Positions 44,011-54,119 of a stretch of DNA of 64,000 bases are shown one piece after another. The notes beneath the pieces were generated by a model, which was not told where the DNA came from, made no database searches, and saw only the letters and a list, made by a program, of their open reading frames with translations. Origin of the DNA: Mesorhizobium sp. YC-39 (lineage in GTDB: Bacteria; Pseudomonadota; Alphaproteobacteria; Rhizobiales; Rhizobiaceae); assembly GCF_025753795.1 (NCBI RefSeq), contig NZ_JAOWPS010000003.1, positions 310,001 to 374,000 on the forward strand, read 5' to 3'. Position 1 is the stretch's first letter; the number at the start of each line of letters is the position of its first letter. Both the position numbers and the translations under genes were made by a program.

Positions 44011-45288
44011 GTGAACGTAACCGGTCAGTCAGCGGTCTTCGGCAGGCGCAAGGAGCCCCACACGGTCATCATCGCCCGGGGCGACGAGATAAGGCACTTC
44101 ACCATACGGCCATGGGTCGCCGCATTTTGCGGCTCTGCCCTGGCGGCAATTGTCATAGGTTACCTGCTGGCGACCTCTTACCTTGTGCTGCGCGACGACC
44201 TGATCGGCGCCACCACCGCGCGGCAGGCGCGCATGCAGCAGGCTTACGAGGATCGCATTTCGGCGCTGCGCGCCCAGGTCGACCGGATCACCAGCCGCCA
44301 GCTTCTCGACCAGCAGCTCATGGAAACCAAAGTGAGCGAGCTCTTGGAACGCCAGAGCCAGCTCAGCCAGCGCCACGGCCGCCTCGGGCCAATCCTCGAC
44401 CGCGCCGAGAGCGAAGTCGGAACGCCGCCCGCGGCAAGCAGCGCGGCCGCAAAGCCTGATCAACGCGCCGACGCCACCGTTGCTCAGCCACAGGCCTACA
44501 CGGTTGCCAGCTTGGGCGCCGGTGACAGCAGGCCGTTCTCCCTATGGTCGACCCGCTCCGACCCGCTGCCCAGCGACACCGCTGCCGACCGTGCCGACAA
44601 GCTCTTTGTTTCGATCAACGAGTCGCTCAAGGCCATCGAAAACCAGCAGCTCACCCGCATCGCCACGCTCGCCGACAATGCGTACAAGAACGCCGATGCG
44701 ATTTCGCAGACGCTCGAGGCGGCCGGCCTGCCGGTCGACAGCGACTTTGGCGACGAACGCGACGTCGGCGGCCCGCTGATCCCCGTTGACAGCTCGATGA
44801 TGTTCGACAGCAAGGTTAGGGAACTCGACGAGGCGTTGGACGCGCTCGACCACCTCAAAAAGGAAGCCCAGCGCCTGCCGCTCGCCAACCCCGCCCCCGG
44901 CCATTCCGTCACCAGCCCGTTCGGCGTGCGCACCGATCCGATCCTCGGCACCGCGGCGCTCCATTCGGGCATGGATTTCAGGGCGCCGATCGGCATGCCT
45001 GCCAAGGTCACCGCACCGGGCGTTGTCGTCAAGGCTGGCTGGAACGGCGGCTATGGCCGTATGGTCGAGGTCGACCACGGCCAGGGCTTTGCGACGCGCT
45101 ACGGGCATCTCAGCGAAATCGACGTGAAGGTCGGCCAGAAGCTCGCCGCCGGCGATGTCATCGGCAAGACCGGCAGCAGCGGCCGCTCGACCGGCCCGCA
45201 TCTGCACTACGAGGTTCGCCACAATGGTGAGGCAATCGATCCCCTGCGCTTCCTGACTGTCGGCAAGAAGGTCGCGCAATACCTCTAA
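44011..45288 (+). CDS. M23-family peptidoglycan endopeptidase with membrane anchor and coiled coil
   Basis: The 425-residue protein has an N-terminal membrane helix (about residues 34-58), a coiled coil (ARQARMQQAYEDRISALRAQ and on), a variable linker and a C-terminal LytM/M23 domain. Zinc ligands are seen in TAALHSGMDFRAP and GPHLHYEVRH, and SPFGVRTDPI precedes them. Such proteins cut or regulate cutting of cell-wall cross-links during growth and division. The GTG start at 44011 is the only one giving the anchor. A family A repeat follows right after the stop. Confidence 0.92.
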   Translation: MNVTGQSAVFGRRKEPHTVIIARGDEIRHFTIRPWVAAFCGSALAAIVIGYLLATSYLVLRDDLIGATTARQARMQQAYEDRISALRAQVDRITSRQLLDQQLMETKVSELLERQSQLSQRHGRLGPILDRAESEVGTPPAASSAAAKPDQRADATVAQPQAYTVASLGAGDSRPFSLWSTRSDPLPSDTAADRADKLFVSINESLKAIENQQLTRIATLADNAYKNADAISQTLEAAGLPVDSDFGDERDVGGPLIPVDSSMMFDSKVRELDEALDALDHLKKEAQRLPLANPAPGHSVTSPFGVRTDPILGTAALHSGMDFRAPIGMPAKVTAPGVVVKAGWNGGYGRMVEVDHGQGFATRYGHLSEIDVKVGQKLAAGDVIGKTGSSGRSTGPHLHYEVRHNGEAIDPLRFLTVGKKVAQYL

Positions 45289-45335
45289 TGCATGTCGTGC
45301 AAAAGTGCGCAGCGGTTTTGCGATAACGACATGCA
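45289..45335. repeat. Dispersed palindromic intergenic repeat, family A copy 3
   Basis: TGCATGTCG (45289-45297) pairs with CGACATGCA (45327-45335), with AAAAGTGCGCAGCGGTTTT between them, identical to copy 2 in its core. It begins one base after the M23 peptidase stop codon, so it may act as its 3' mRNA end. Confidence 0.85.
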
Positions 45336-45350
45336 TAAAAACAAGAACTT

Positions 45351-45390
45351 AAAGCGCGTCGCATGAATCCGTTCAAACGCGACGCGCTTT
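45351..45390. repeat. Second intergenic palindrome, AAAGCGCGTCGC type
   Basis: AAAGCGCGTCGC (45351-45362) pairs perfectly with GCGACGCGCTTT (45379-45390) around ATGAATCCGTTCAAAC. It follows 15 bases after the family A copy and looks like a different repeat family or a terminator. I recall this kind of element as frequent in Mesorhizobium genomes but cannot count copies here. Confidence 0.65.
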
Positions 45391-45572
45391 AGGAGCCGGC
45401 CTGCTCCTCGGCGAACAACCGCAATTGGACGATATCGGCCGGCACAGCCAGGCAAAGGTGGACCGCGCCTGACCTGGCGATCACCCTCCATTCTGTTCTT
45501 CTCCAGCCTTGAGGCAATTTGCGCGACTGCTCAGGCAATCGCGTTGACTCCCAGCTAGTTGTAGGATGATAT

Positions 45573-45586
45573 GTATAACCCTATAC
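45573..45586. promoter_or_regulatory. Operator candidate upstream of the hydroxyacid dehydrogenase
   Basis: GTATAACCCTATAC is an inverted repeat of five bases around ACCC, located 26-39 bases before the dehydrogenase start. FCD-type GntR regulators bind short inverted repeats, and such a gene is the second in the operon, so autoregulation is a reasonable guess. Confidence 0.4.
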
Positions 45587-45611
45587 CCTAGCCACGACCA
45601 CCAGGCCCGCA

Positions 45612-47048
45612 ATGACCGTTCACGGTATTCCGCCCGAAATTCTGAATGCGCTGGAGGGCGCCGTCGGACGAAGCGGCGTGGCTGCCGACGCTGCCGGCAT
45701 GGCGAAATACCTTGCAGACTGGTCCGGGGACCACCACGGCGCAGCCCTTGCGGTGCTGAAGCCGGCTTCCGTCAGCGAAGTCCAGGCTGTCGTGCGGCTC
45801 TGCGGCACGCTCAGGCTCGGGATCATCCCGCAAGGCGGCAACACCGGGCTGGTGGCGGGCGCGATCGACACGGACACCCGCAGCGCGGTTGTCGTCAGTC
45901 TGGAGCGGTTGAACGCCATCCGTCTCGTCGACGCCGACGATTTCATCCTGCAGGCCGACGCCGGCTGCATCCTGCAACACATCAAGGATGCGGCAGACGC
46001 GCGGAATTGCTTGTTTCCACTGGCGCTCGGCGCGCAGGGAAGCTGTCAGATCGGCGGCAATGCGGCCAGCAATGCCGGCGGCATCAACGTGGTGCGCTAC
46101 GGCATGGCGCGCGATCTCATCCTTGGCCTCGAAGTCGTCCTGCCAGACGGCGAGCTGTGGAGCGGCTTTTCCGGCCTGCGCAAGGACAATCGCGGCTATG
46201 ATCTGAAGCAGCTTTTCATCGGCAGCGAAGGGACGCTCGGCGTCATCACCGGGGTCGAGCTCAAGCTGTTTCCGAAACCGGCCCGGGTCGAGACGGCCTA
46301 TCTCGGCCTTGCCTCCTTCGAAGCCGCCATAGCGCTGTTCCGGCAGGCCCGCCGGGTCTCATCCGACCTGATTTCGGCCTTCGAGATCATCGGTTCGGAA
46401 TGTATCGAGCTCGCACGCCTGGTGGACGCCGATATCGTTTCGCCGGTCGAGGCTCCCGTCCACGTGCTGATCGAACTCTCCGCGAGTGCCGCCGTCGATC
46501 TGCGCACGCTGCTGGTCGATTTCCTGGCCGGCGCCATGGAGAGCGGCCTCGTCGCAGAAGCCGTGCTTGCCGAAAGCGTCGCGCAGGCCAAGGCCTTCTG
46601 GGCGATCCGCGAAGGGCTGGTCGAGGGCCAGGCGAAGCGCGGCTACCATGTGCGCACCGACCTTGCGGTCAGGATATCGGACATCCCTGCCCTGGTCGAT
46701 CAGGCCCGCCGCTTCGTTGGTCAGGAACATCCCGGCTGGCTGTCGCAGGCCTATGGCCATGCCGGCGACGGCAACATCCATTTCAACGTCCTGCCGCCGC
46801 CCGGCCTTGCCGAGGGTGAAGCCCGTGCCCAAGGCGCGGAGATCACCGCCGGGCTTTACCAGATCGTCGGCGCGCTTGGCGGCTCGATCAGCGCCGAGCA
46901 TGGCATCGGCCGCACCCGTCATCGCACTTTCTGGACCGGGTTGGCGCCTGCCCATCGCCGACTCGTCACTGCGCTCAAAGGAGCGCTCGACCCTCAGGGA
47001 CTGATGAATCCCGGCTGCCTTCTGCCGCCAACGGAGATTTTTCCATGA
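45612..47048 (+). CDS. FAD-binding 2-hydroxyacid dehydrogenase (GlcD/D2HGDH family)
   Basis: The 478-residue flavoprotein has the FAD_binding_4 region: LGIIPQGGNTGLVAGA (residues 75-90), then GAQGSCQIGGNAASNAGGINVVRYG, and the C-terminal FAD oxidase domain with YGHAGDGNIHFNVL (metal or substrate binding), AEHGIGR and GLMNPG. Relatives oxidise D-lactate, glycolate or D-2-hydroxyglutarate and pass electrons to the chain. The substrate here is not fixed by sequence. It opens a run of same-strand genes (FCD regulator, VOC, ABC importer), suggesting import and oxidation of an organic acid. Confidence 0.88.
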   Translation: MTVHGIPPEILNALEGAVGRSGVAADAAGMAKYLADWSGDHHGAALAVLKPASVSEVQAVVRLCGTLRLGIIPQGGNTGLVAGAIDTDTRSAVVVSLERLNAIRLVDADDFILQADAGCILQHIKDAADARNCLFPLALGAQGSCQIGGNAASNAGGINVVRYGMARDLILGLEVVLPDGELWSGFSGLRKDNRGYDLKQLFIGSEGTLGVITGVELKLFPKPARVETAYLGLASFEAAIALFRQARRVSSDLISAFEIIGSECIELARLVDADIVSPVEAPVHVLIELSASAAVDLRTLLVDFLAGAMESGLVAEAVLAESVAQAKAFWAIREGLVEGQAKRGYHVRTDLAVRISDIPALVDQARRFVGQEHPGWLSQAYGHAGDGNIHFNVLPPPGLAEGEARAQGAEITAGLYQIVGALGGSISAEHGIGRTRHRTFWTGLAPAHRRLVTALKGALDPQGLMNPGCLLPPTEIFP

Positions 47049-47785
47049 AGCAAAGACTGGCTGCCATCGGCACGGTGGAAGCGCTGCCGCATCGCGTCGC
47101 CGCCTTCCTCAGCCGCGAGATCGAATCCGGCGAGCTCAATCCGGGCACGCGGCTGCCGACGGAGCAGCAGCTCTCGGAAAAATTCGGTGTCAGCCGCAAT
47201 GTGGTGCGCGAGGCGATCGCCCAGCTCAGGGCCGACGGCATGATCGAAGCCCGGCAAGGCGTCGGCGCCTTCGTGCTGGCGCCGGAGCAGCGCGCCTCGA
47301 TCCGCATCGACGGCGAAGCGCTGAAGGCGACCGGGAATATGGAGCGGCTGTTCGAGCTGCGCTGCATCCTCGAAGCCGAGTCAGCCGCGCTCGCCGCCGA
47401 GCGGCGCGGGCAAGAACACCTCGACGCGATCAAGGCGGCGCTCGACCGGATGAGCGGCGAGGAGCGCTGGGAAGAAGGCAGCATCGACGCCGACCTTTTG
47501 TTCCATCGCGAGATCGCGCGGGCGACCGGCAACAATTACATCCACACCTTCATCTCCTTTGTCTGCGAGCAGATCCGCCGCTCGATCCACTACGCCCGCC
47601 TCACCAACCCGCTGCACGACCTGGTCGAGGTCAATGTCGGCGAGCATGTGCGCATCTACGAGGCGCTGGTCGCCGGCGATCCCACGGCCGCCGAGGCGGC
47701 GATGCGCGCCCACATCGTCGGCGCCGCGAGCCGTGTCGGCGTCAACCTGCCGGCATCGCGCCCGGCGCGCAGCACGGGGAGGTAG
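47045..47785 (+). CDS. FCD-domain GntR-family (FadR subfamily) regulator
   Basis: The 246-residue protein has an N-terminal GntR winged helix (RLPTEQQLSEKFGVSRNVVREAIAQLRADGMIEARQGVG, roughly residues 35-75) and an all-helical FCD effector domain with metal-ligand-like His residues (LLFHREIARATGNNY and GEHVRIYEALVAGD). It overlaps the dehydrogenase stop in an ATGA arrangement. It most likely represses this cluster until a small organic acid binds. Confidence 0.92.
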   Translation: MKQRLAAIGTVEALPHRVAAFLSREIESGELNPGTRLPTEQQLSEKFGVSRNVVREAIAQLRADGMIEARQGVGAFVLAPEQRASIRIDGEALKATGNMERLFELRCILEAESAALAAERRGQEHLDAIKAALDRMSGEERWEEGSIDADLLFHREIARATGNNYIHTFISFVCEQIRRSIHYARLTNPLHDLVEVNVGEHVRIYEALVAGDPTAAEAAMRAHIVGAASRVGVNLPASRPARSTGR

Positions 47786-47787
47786 CC

Positions 47788-48225
47788 ATGCCGGTCGGAG
47801 GCGCATATGCGATTTCGGACGTTTGCCTGCTCGTCGAAAACATCGAGCGGACGGTTGAATTCTATGTCGAGAAACTCGGCTTCCGCCTGCGACGCCGAGC
47901 CGAAGGGTTTGCCGATTTCCATGGCGAGGGCGTCACGCTGGCGGCGTGGGAGATCGATCACATCAACCGGCACACCGGCGTCTCGAAGCTGCGGTCGCCG
48001 CGCCAGGCGCACAAGGTCTGCGTGGCGGTCAGGCTCGACGCGCCCGGCGAGATCGACCGGCTCCACGACGAACTCGTGGCCAAAGGCGTGCCCTTCTACG
48101 GCCCGCCGCAGGACTATGTCTGGAATGCGCGCTGCGCCTATTTCACCGATCCCGACGACACGCTTTGGGAATTATACGCCTGGCTCGACGGCGGCCCCGG
48201 CGACTATCACGACGAACAGCCGTAG
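47788..48225 (+). CDS. VOC-family (glyoxalase/dioxygenase fold) protein
   Basis: The 145-residue protein is a single glyoxalase-like domain pair: ISDVCLLVENIERTVEFYVEKLGFRLRRR at the start and the C-terminal half FTDPDDTLWELYAWL with the conserved Glu metal ligand. H78-like residues in QAHKVCVAVRL may give another ligand. VOC proteins include lyases, isomerases and dioxygenases, so its reaction is open; given the neighbours it could convert the imported compound. It begins three bases after the regulator stop. Confidence 0.85.
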   Translation: MPVGGAYAISDVCLLVENIERTVEFYVEKLGFRLRRRAEGFADFHGEGVTLAAWEIDHINRHTGVSKLRSPRQAHKVCVAVRLDAPGEIDRLHDELVAKGVPFYGPPQDYVWNARCAYFTDPDDTLWELYAWLDGGPGDYHDEQP

Positions 48226-48294
48226 ACGACGCCGCGCCAGTGGGAACGGCGCGCAAAAAAGAGACTGAGACAAGTCTTGCAACAGGAGCGAAAA

Positions 48295-49347
48295 ATGAGT
48301 GGGAACAGACATTACGACATGAACCGCCGCAGCTTCGTGAAAGCCGGCTTCGCCGCCGTAACGGCAGCATCGGCCGGAATGCAGCTCGTGCTGACGCCGG
48401 GCGCCAGGGCTGCCGGAAAGGTCGTCATCCAGTATGACTGGCTGATGTCCAACGGACAGATCGGCGACATCGCCGCCGTTGCCAACGGTTATTTCAGGGA
48501 TGCCGGCCTCGAAGTGGAGTTCAGCCCCGGTGGTCCCAATGCCGCGACGGTGCCGCCGGTGATTTCGGGCGCCGCACAACTCGGCCAGTTTTCCGAAACA
48601 CCGCAGCTCTATGCGGCGCGCGCCAGCGGCGTGCCGGTGAAGATCATTGCCTGCGGCTTCCGCACCGGTCCCTATGCCTTCACCTCGAAGCCTGCCAAGC
48701 CGATCCGCGGCGTGGCCGACCTCAAGGGCAAGAAGATCGGCATCCAGCCGACGGCGCGTTTCGTCATCGACGAGATCCTGGCCAAGAACGGCATCGATCC
48801 GTCCGAGGTCACCGTCGTCAATGTCGGCTTCGACAAAGCGCCGCTGGTGCGCGGTGACGTCGACGCCATTGGCGGATGGATCACCAACACGCAAGCGCTG
48901 AGCGTCGTTGGCGATGACAGGATCGATCTTCTGGTGCGCGATCTCGGACTAAACTCCTATGCCGACGTCTATTTCGCCACCGACATCGCGATCGAACAGG
49001 ATCCGGAAACGCTGGCGAAGTTCATCGGCGCTGTCGCCAAGGGCTGGGGCTGGGTGCATGCCAATCCGCAGGACGCGGTCAAGAAGATGGTCGAGGCCTA
49101 TCCGGAAATGGATCTCGGCTGGGAGCAGAAGACGATCAATCTCGTGCTGAAACTCTCCTTCGACGGTGCAACCGCCAAGGATGGCTGGGGTACTTTCGAT
49201 CCGGCCTCGATCGAGGAGCAGCTAGCGCTGCTGGATAAGGTCGGCCAGTATCCGAATGGCAGGCCCGCGGCGGCCGATGTCTACACCACAAAAATACTCG
49301 AATTGTCGGCGGCCGACCGACCCAAGCTCGACGCGCCCGCCGCCTGA
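48295..49347 (+). CDS. Tat-exported SsuA/TauA/NMT1-type substrate-binding protein
   Basis: This 350-residue periplasmic binding protein starts at the ATG at 48295 after CAGGAGCG. The leader has NRRSFVK followed by a hydrophobic run ending ARAAG, a Tat-type signal. The mature part has KVVIQYDWLMSNGQIGD, GLEVEFSPGG and DLKGKKIGIQPTARFV, the features of the nitrate/sulfonate/taurine and pyrimidine-precursor binding family. Its ATPase and permease follow with four-base overlaps. The ligand is unknown; a small organic compound processed by the dehydrogenase is an inference. Confidence 0.88.
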   Translation: MSGNRHYDMNRRSFVKAGFAAVTAASAGMQLVLTPGARAAGKVVIQYDWLMSNGQIGDIAAVANGYFRDAGLEVEFSPGGPNAATVPPVISGAAQLGQFSETPQLYAARASGVPVKIIACGFRTGPYAFTSKPAKPIRGVADLKGKKIGIQPTARFVIDEILAKNGIDPSEVTVVNVGFDKAPLVRGDVDAIGGWITNTQALSVVGDDRIDLLVRDLGLNSYADVYFATDIAIEQDPETLAKFIGAVAKGWGWVHANPQDAVKKMVEAYPEMDLGWEQKTINLVLKLSFDGATAKDGWGTFDPASIEEQLALLDKVGQYPNGRPAAADVYTTKILELSAADRPKLDAPAA

Positions 49348-50120
49348 TGGCGAACGCAATCGAGGCCCACGGGCTGGATGTCGGCTATGGCGGCCGGCAG
49401 CCGGCAGTGAAAGTTCTCTCCGGTCTCGACCTGTCGGTCGCGGCCGGCTCTTTCCTGTCGATCCTCGGACCGTCCGGATGTGGCAAGTCGACCCTGCTGC
49501 GTGTGGTCGCGGACCTGCTCGATCCGCTCGGCGGTTCGATCAGCGTGTTGGGCGACACGCCGCATGCGGTCCGTTCGCGACGCGATGTCGGTTTCGTCTT
49601 CCAGGATTCGACCCTGCTGCCTTGGCGCACGGTGCGCGACAACGTCCGCCTGCCGCTCGATGTCGGACAGGGACGGCTGACCCGCACAATCGACGACCGT
49701 TGCGATGAGCTGCTCGATCTGATGGGACTTGCTGGATTCGGCGAGCGTCTGCCGCACCAACTGTCCGGCGGCCAGCGCCAGCGCGTGGCGATCGCCCGGG
49801 CGCTGCTTGGGCAACCAAGGCTGCTCTTGATGGACGAGCCGTTCGGTGCGCTGGACGAGATCACCCGCGACCGCCTCAATGACGAGCTCTTGTCGCTGTG
49901 GCGGCGCACCGGCGCGACCATCCTTTTCGTTACCCATTCGATCGCCGAAGCCGCCTATCTCGGCGAACGGGTGCTCGTGCTTGCCGCCAATCCGGGCCGC
50001 CTGGCCAAGGATCTCGACATGCGGCCGTTCAAGCAGGACGGCAATCGCTGCTCGCGCGAGGATCCGGCTGTTATCGCAGCGATGGCTGAATTGCGCGGCG
50101 CGCTGGAGAAAGCTTCATGA
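49347..50120 (+). CDS. SsuB/TauB-type ABC transporter ATPase
   Basis: The 257-residue ATPase has Walker A GPSGCGKST (about residues 42-50), Q-loop FVFQDSTLLPWRT, the signature LSGGQRQR and Walker B LLLMDEPFGALDEITR. The LPWRT segment is typical of the nitrate/sulfonate group. It shares a base with the binding-protein stop and overlaps the permease start by four bases, so the three form one importer. It acts at the inner face of the cytoplasmic membrane. Confidence 0.93.
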   Translation: MANAIEAHGLDVGYGGRQPAVKVLSGLDLSVAAGSFLSILGPSGCGKSTLLRVVADLLDPLGGSISVLGDTPHAVRSRRDVGFVFQDSTLLPWRTVRDNVRLPLDVGQGRLTRTIDDRCDELLDLMGLAGFGERLPHQLSGGQRQRVAIARALLGQPRLLLMDEPFGALDEITRDRLNDELLSLWRRTGATILFVTHSIAEAAYLGERVLVLAANPGRLAKDLDMRPFKQDGNRCSREDPAVIAAMAELRGALEKAS

Positions 50121-50872
50121 GACAGGCGCCCTTGCCGCCGGCGCTGACCATCGCCCTGCCCGTCCTTGGCGCGGCCTCGATCCTGCTTGCCTGGCAGTTC
50201 CTGCTGCCATGGCTCGGCGTACCGGCCTATATCGTGCCGACGCCGACGGCGATAGCAGGCGTGTTCCAGAAGAGTTTTGCCCTGCTGCTCGGCAATCTCT
50301 GGCCAACGCTGATCGAGGCGCTGGCCGGATTTGTCATCGGCAATCTTGCCGGCGTGCTGCTCGCGGTGGTCTTCGTGCACAGCCGCGTGCTGCAGGCCGC
50401 CTATTTCCCGATCGTGCTGTTCTTCAACACGATCCCCATCCTGGCGCTGTCGCCGATCATCATCCTGATCTTCGGGCTGGGGATGGCGCCGAAGATCGTC
50501 ATCGCGGCGGTGATCTGTTTCTTCCCGACGCTGGTCAACATGATCCGCGGCCTGGACTCGGCCAGCGACAACGAACACGAACTGTTCCGGGTGCTGTCGG
50601 CCACACGCTGGGAGATCTTCTGGAGCCTGCGCCTGCCAAGGGCATTGCCGATGCTGTTCTCCTCGCTGCGGATCGCTTCGGCGACCGCCGTCATCGGCGC
50701 GATCGTCGGCGAGTGGATCGGCTCCGACAAGGGCCTCGGCGCGCTGATCATCCAGGCGACCTTCAACTACCAGTCGGACCGGCTCTATGCGGCGATCGTG
50801 CTGTCATCGTCCTTGTCGATCGCGCTGTTTGCAATCGTCGTGCTGCTGGAGCGACGTGCCATCCGCTACTGA
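50117..50872 (+). CDS. SsuC/TauC-type ABC transporter permease
   Basis: This 251-residue membrane protein has about six helices and the EAA loop near residue 150 (NEHELFRVLSATRWEIFWSLRLPRALP), the docking site for the ATPase. WPTLIEALAGFVIGN near the second helix is also typical of the family. It completes the importer. About 120 bases separate it from the next gene, ROK, in the same direction. Confidence 0.92.
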   Translation: MRQAPLPPALTIALPVLGAASILLAWQFLLPWLGVPAYIVPTPTAIAGVFQKSFALLLGNLWPTLIEALAGFVIGNLAGVLLAVVFVHSRVLQAAYFPIVLFFNTIPILALSPIIILIFGLGMAPKIVIAAVICFFPTLVNMIRGLDSASDNEHELFRVLSATRWEIFWSLRLPRALPMLFSSLRIASATAVIGAIVGEWIGSDKGLGALIIQATFNYQSDRLYAAIVLSSSLSIALFAIVVLLERRAIRY

Positions 50873-50993
50873 CCAGGCCATTGCGGGGGCGGTCCGCCAG
50901 GATCGCCTCCGTATAGCTCTCATTTATTTTTGAATTCCATTTGACTGAATAAATCTTTGGTGCCAACCTGCGCTCTCCCAAGGGACGCAAGGC

Positions 50994-52156
50994 ATGGCAC
51001 TGCGGGGGACCAATCAGGAATTCGGGCGGCCTTACAACAGGCGCATCGTGCTCGAATCCATCCGCCTTCATGGCCCCATCGCCCGCGGCGACATTGCAGG
51101 GCGGGTCGGGCTTACCGTCCAGACGGTTTCAACCATCGTGCGCGAACTGGAGGAGCATGGCTATGTCCTGTCCGTGCGCGAGGAGCCGCGCGGACGCGGC
51201 CTGCCTCCGGCAACGCTCAGGATCAACCCGGAAGGTGGCTATGCCGTCGGCATCCACATCACCCCGCTGGGGATCGATGCGGCCCTGACCAACCTCAGCG
51301 GCGACGTGATCGAGAGCGCGCATCGTGAAGCGCCGAATGCCACGCCAGATCTTGCCTTCGATTTGATCGGGGCGATGGTCAATGATTTGACTGGACTGCG
51401 TCCCGGCGGCCGCGTTCTCGGCATCGGCATGGCGTTGCCCGGCCCGTTCGGGGTGGAATCGATGAGTTTCATCGGGCCGACGACGATGACCGGCTGGAAG
51501 GACGTAGCGCTCAGGGAGCGGCTGGCGGCTTCGACGGGATTGCCGGCTTTTTTCGAGACCGACATGGCCGCAGCCGCCATGGGCGAGCGCCTCTATGGCC
51601 TCGGGACGGGATACTCCGAATATTATTACCTCTATTTCGGCGTCGGTCTTGGCGGCGTCATGGTGCATGATGGAAGCGCATTGCGCGGCGCCTGGGGCAA
51701 CGCCGGCGAGATAGGCCACATTCCCGTCGTCCCGGGCGGCGAACTCTGTCCTTGCGGCAATCGAGGCTGCCTCGAACGCTATCTTTCGCTCGAAGCGCGG
51801 GGACGCTGGCCCGGCAGTGACGCTGACTGGGTGGCTGAGATCGGTCCGATCTTCCGCAACGCCATCGCCGTCGTCGAGAACCTGTTCGACCCCGAAACCG
51901 TCATCCTTGGCGGACTTGCGTCCACGGATTTGCTTGAGCGGTTGGCCAACTCGGCGACGCAGCTTCCCAACTCGGTCTCGGCCCGAAAGGACCGCGCTAG
52001 CCCCCGCATCATCGTGGGGCGCGGCGGACAATATGCGGTGTTGCGCGGCGCCGCCGCACTTGCCGTTTCCGGGGTGCTTTCACCGCGCTTCGGCCAGATG
52101 TTCACCGCCGAGCGCGAGCGCGGACGGGACCTCCTGCAAGGCAAGGGGATTGCGGC

Positions 52157-52160
<4 letters not shown>
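50994..52160 (+). CDS. ROK-family transcriptional repressor
   Basis: The 388-residue protein has an N-terminal winged helix (NRRIVLESIRLHGPIARGDIAGRVGLTVQTVSTIVRELEEHGYV, about residues 15-58) and a ROK sugar-kinase-like domain. The ROK zinc motif is complete: GHIPVVPGGELCPCGNRGCLERY (H, then C-x-C-x4-C). ROK repressors sense sugars. It overlaps the ATPase gene by four bases, so it is part of the sugar importer operon and probably controls it. Confidence 0.92.
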
Positions 52161-52921
<761 letters not shown>

Positions 52922-52960
52922 GGGACAAATGAGGGGTCCGGCGCAAGAGGAGCGAACGAC

Positions 52961-54001
52961 ATGAAGAAAATACTTCTTTCCGTCTTCGGTATCCTGGCAC
53001 TGGCCTTTGCCACGCTTATGCCGGCATTCGCACAGTCCAAGGGCACCGTCTACTATATGGTGCCGACACTGCTCGATGAATTCCAGACCGGCTCGGTGAG
53101 CGCGCTGGAACTCTTCCTGAAGCAGACCGGCTATGAGATGAAAACGCTGAACGCCGACAACAAGACCGACGCCCAGCAATCGCAGATGAACGACGTCATC
53201 GCGCTGAAGCCGTCGGCGATCATTCTCGCCGCCGTCGATTTCAATGCGCTAAAGCCGTCGATCGAGGCGGCTCGCGCTGCCGGCATACCGGTGGTCGAAT
53301 TCGACCGTCAGATCACCTCCACGCCCTCCGACTTCACGTCGGTGGCGGGAACCGTCGAAATCGGCCACGTCGCCGCCGACCAGGCCGAGAAACTCTTGAA
53401 GGCGAAGAACGGCTCGGTGAAAGGCAAGATCCTGCAGGTGCTCGGCGATCCCGGCGACCCCTACACGCTCGACATCCAGAAGGGTTTCGAGGAAAAGATG
53501 AAGGCGTTCCCTGACGCCAAGATCATCTCGGTTCCCGCCATGCAATGGGAAGCCAGCAATGCCGGCACCATCGTTGCCGACCAAATGCTCGCCAACCCCG
53601 ACATCGACCTGATCTTCAGCCACGCCGCGCATCTGTCGGTCGCCGCCGTCGCCTCGCTCGAGGCTGCCGGCAAGAAGCCGGGCGACGTCATGCTGATGAG
53701 CTCGAACGGCGCGCCGGTCGGCCTCGACCTGATCCGCAAGGGCTGGCTCAACGTCGAAGTCGAGCAGCCGCTCTACGCGCAGGCCGCGGCGGTGGCCATG
53801 TTCATGGACAAGATCGTCAATAAGCAGGAGATCAAGCCGGGCGAGTATGAAGTGCTCGGCCTGAAGTCGACCGTGACCAAGGAAGCCTGGGGACCCAACA
53901 TCAAGATCCCGGGTGCTGCGATCACCAAGGAAAACGTCGACAATCCGGCCTTCTGGGGCAATCTGAAGCCGCCATCGGATACGGTGAAGCCGGTCGAATA
54001 A
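52961..54001 (+). CDS. Periplasmic sugar-binding protein (Peripla_BP_4 family)
   Basis: This 346-residue binding protein has a Sec signal peptide (MKKILLSVFGILALAFATLMPAFAQ split by a short charged start, cleaved near residue 25) and a type I periplasmic fold: DNKTDAQQSQMNDVIALKPSAI, GIPVVEFDRQI and the LDIQKGFEEKMKAFPDAK hinge segment. Its homologues bind ribose, xylose, myo-inositol and related sugars. The ligand here is not determined. It sits between the single-domain ATPase and the permease of the importer. Confidence 0.9.
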   Translation: MKKILLSVFGILALAFATLMPAFAQSKGTVYYMVPTLLDEFQTGSVSALELFLKQTGYEMKTLNADNKTDAQQSQMNDVIALKPSAIILAAVDFNALKPSIEAARAAGIPVVEFDRQITSTPSDFTSVAGTVEIGHVAADQAEKLLKAKNGSVKGKILQVLGDPGDPYTLDIQKGFEEKMKAFPDAKIISVPAMQWEASNAGTIVADQMLANPDIDLIFSHAAHLSVAAVASLEAAGKKPGDVMLMSSNGAPVGLDLIRKGWLNVEVEQPLYAQAAAVAMFMDKIVNKQEIKPGEYEVLGLKSTVTKEAWGPNIKIPGAAITKENVDNPAFWGNLKPPSDTVKPVE

Positions 54002-54119
54002 CATTGTTGCTGCGCTCCGGGCCGCACGGCCCGGAGCGCGCCCAAGAGCGCCGCGCGTCCGCATGGATGCGCGAGGGACGTCGCATCACCTTGAACCTGC
54101 GCGCCAACCGGATCAGCCC

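Noticed and set aside
1114..45335. Repeats considered as a CRISPR array
   Set aside because: The copies are single palindromes tens of kilobases apart with no regular spacers or cas genes.
50873..50993. Possible riboswitch ahead of the ROK gene
   Set aside because: The 121 bases have no conserved aptamer features that I can recognise.
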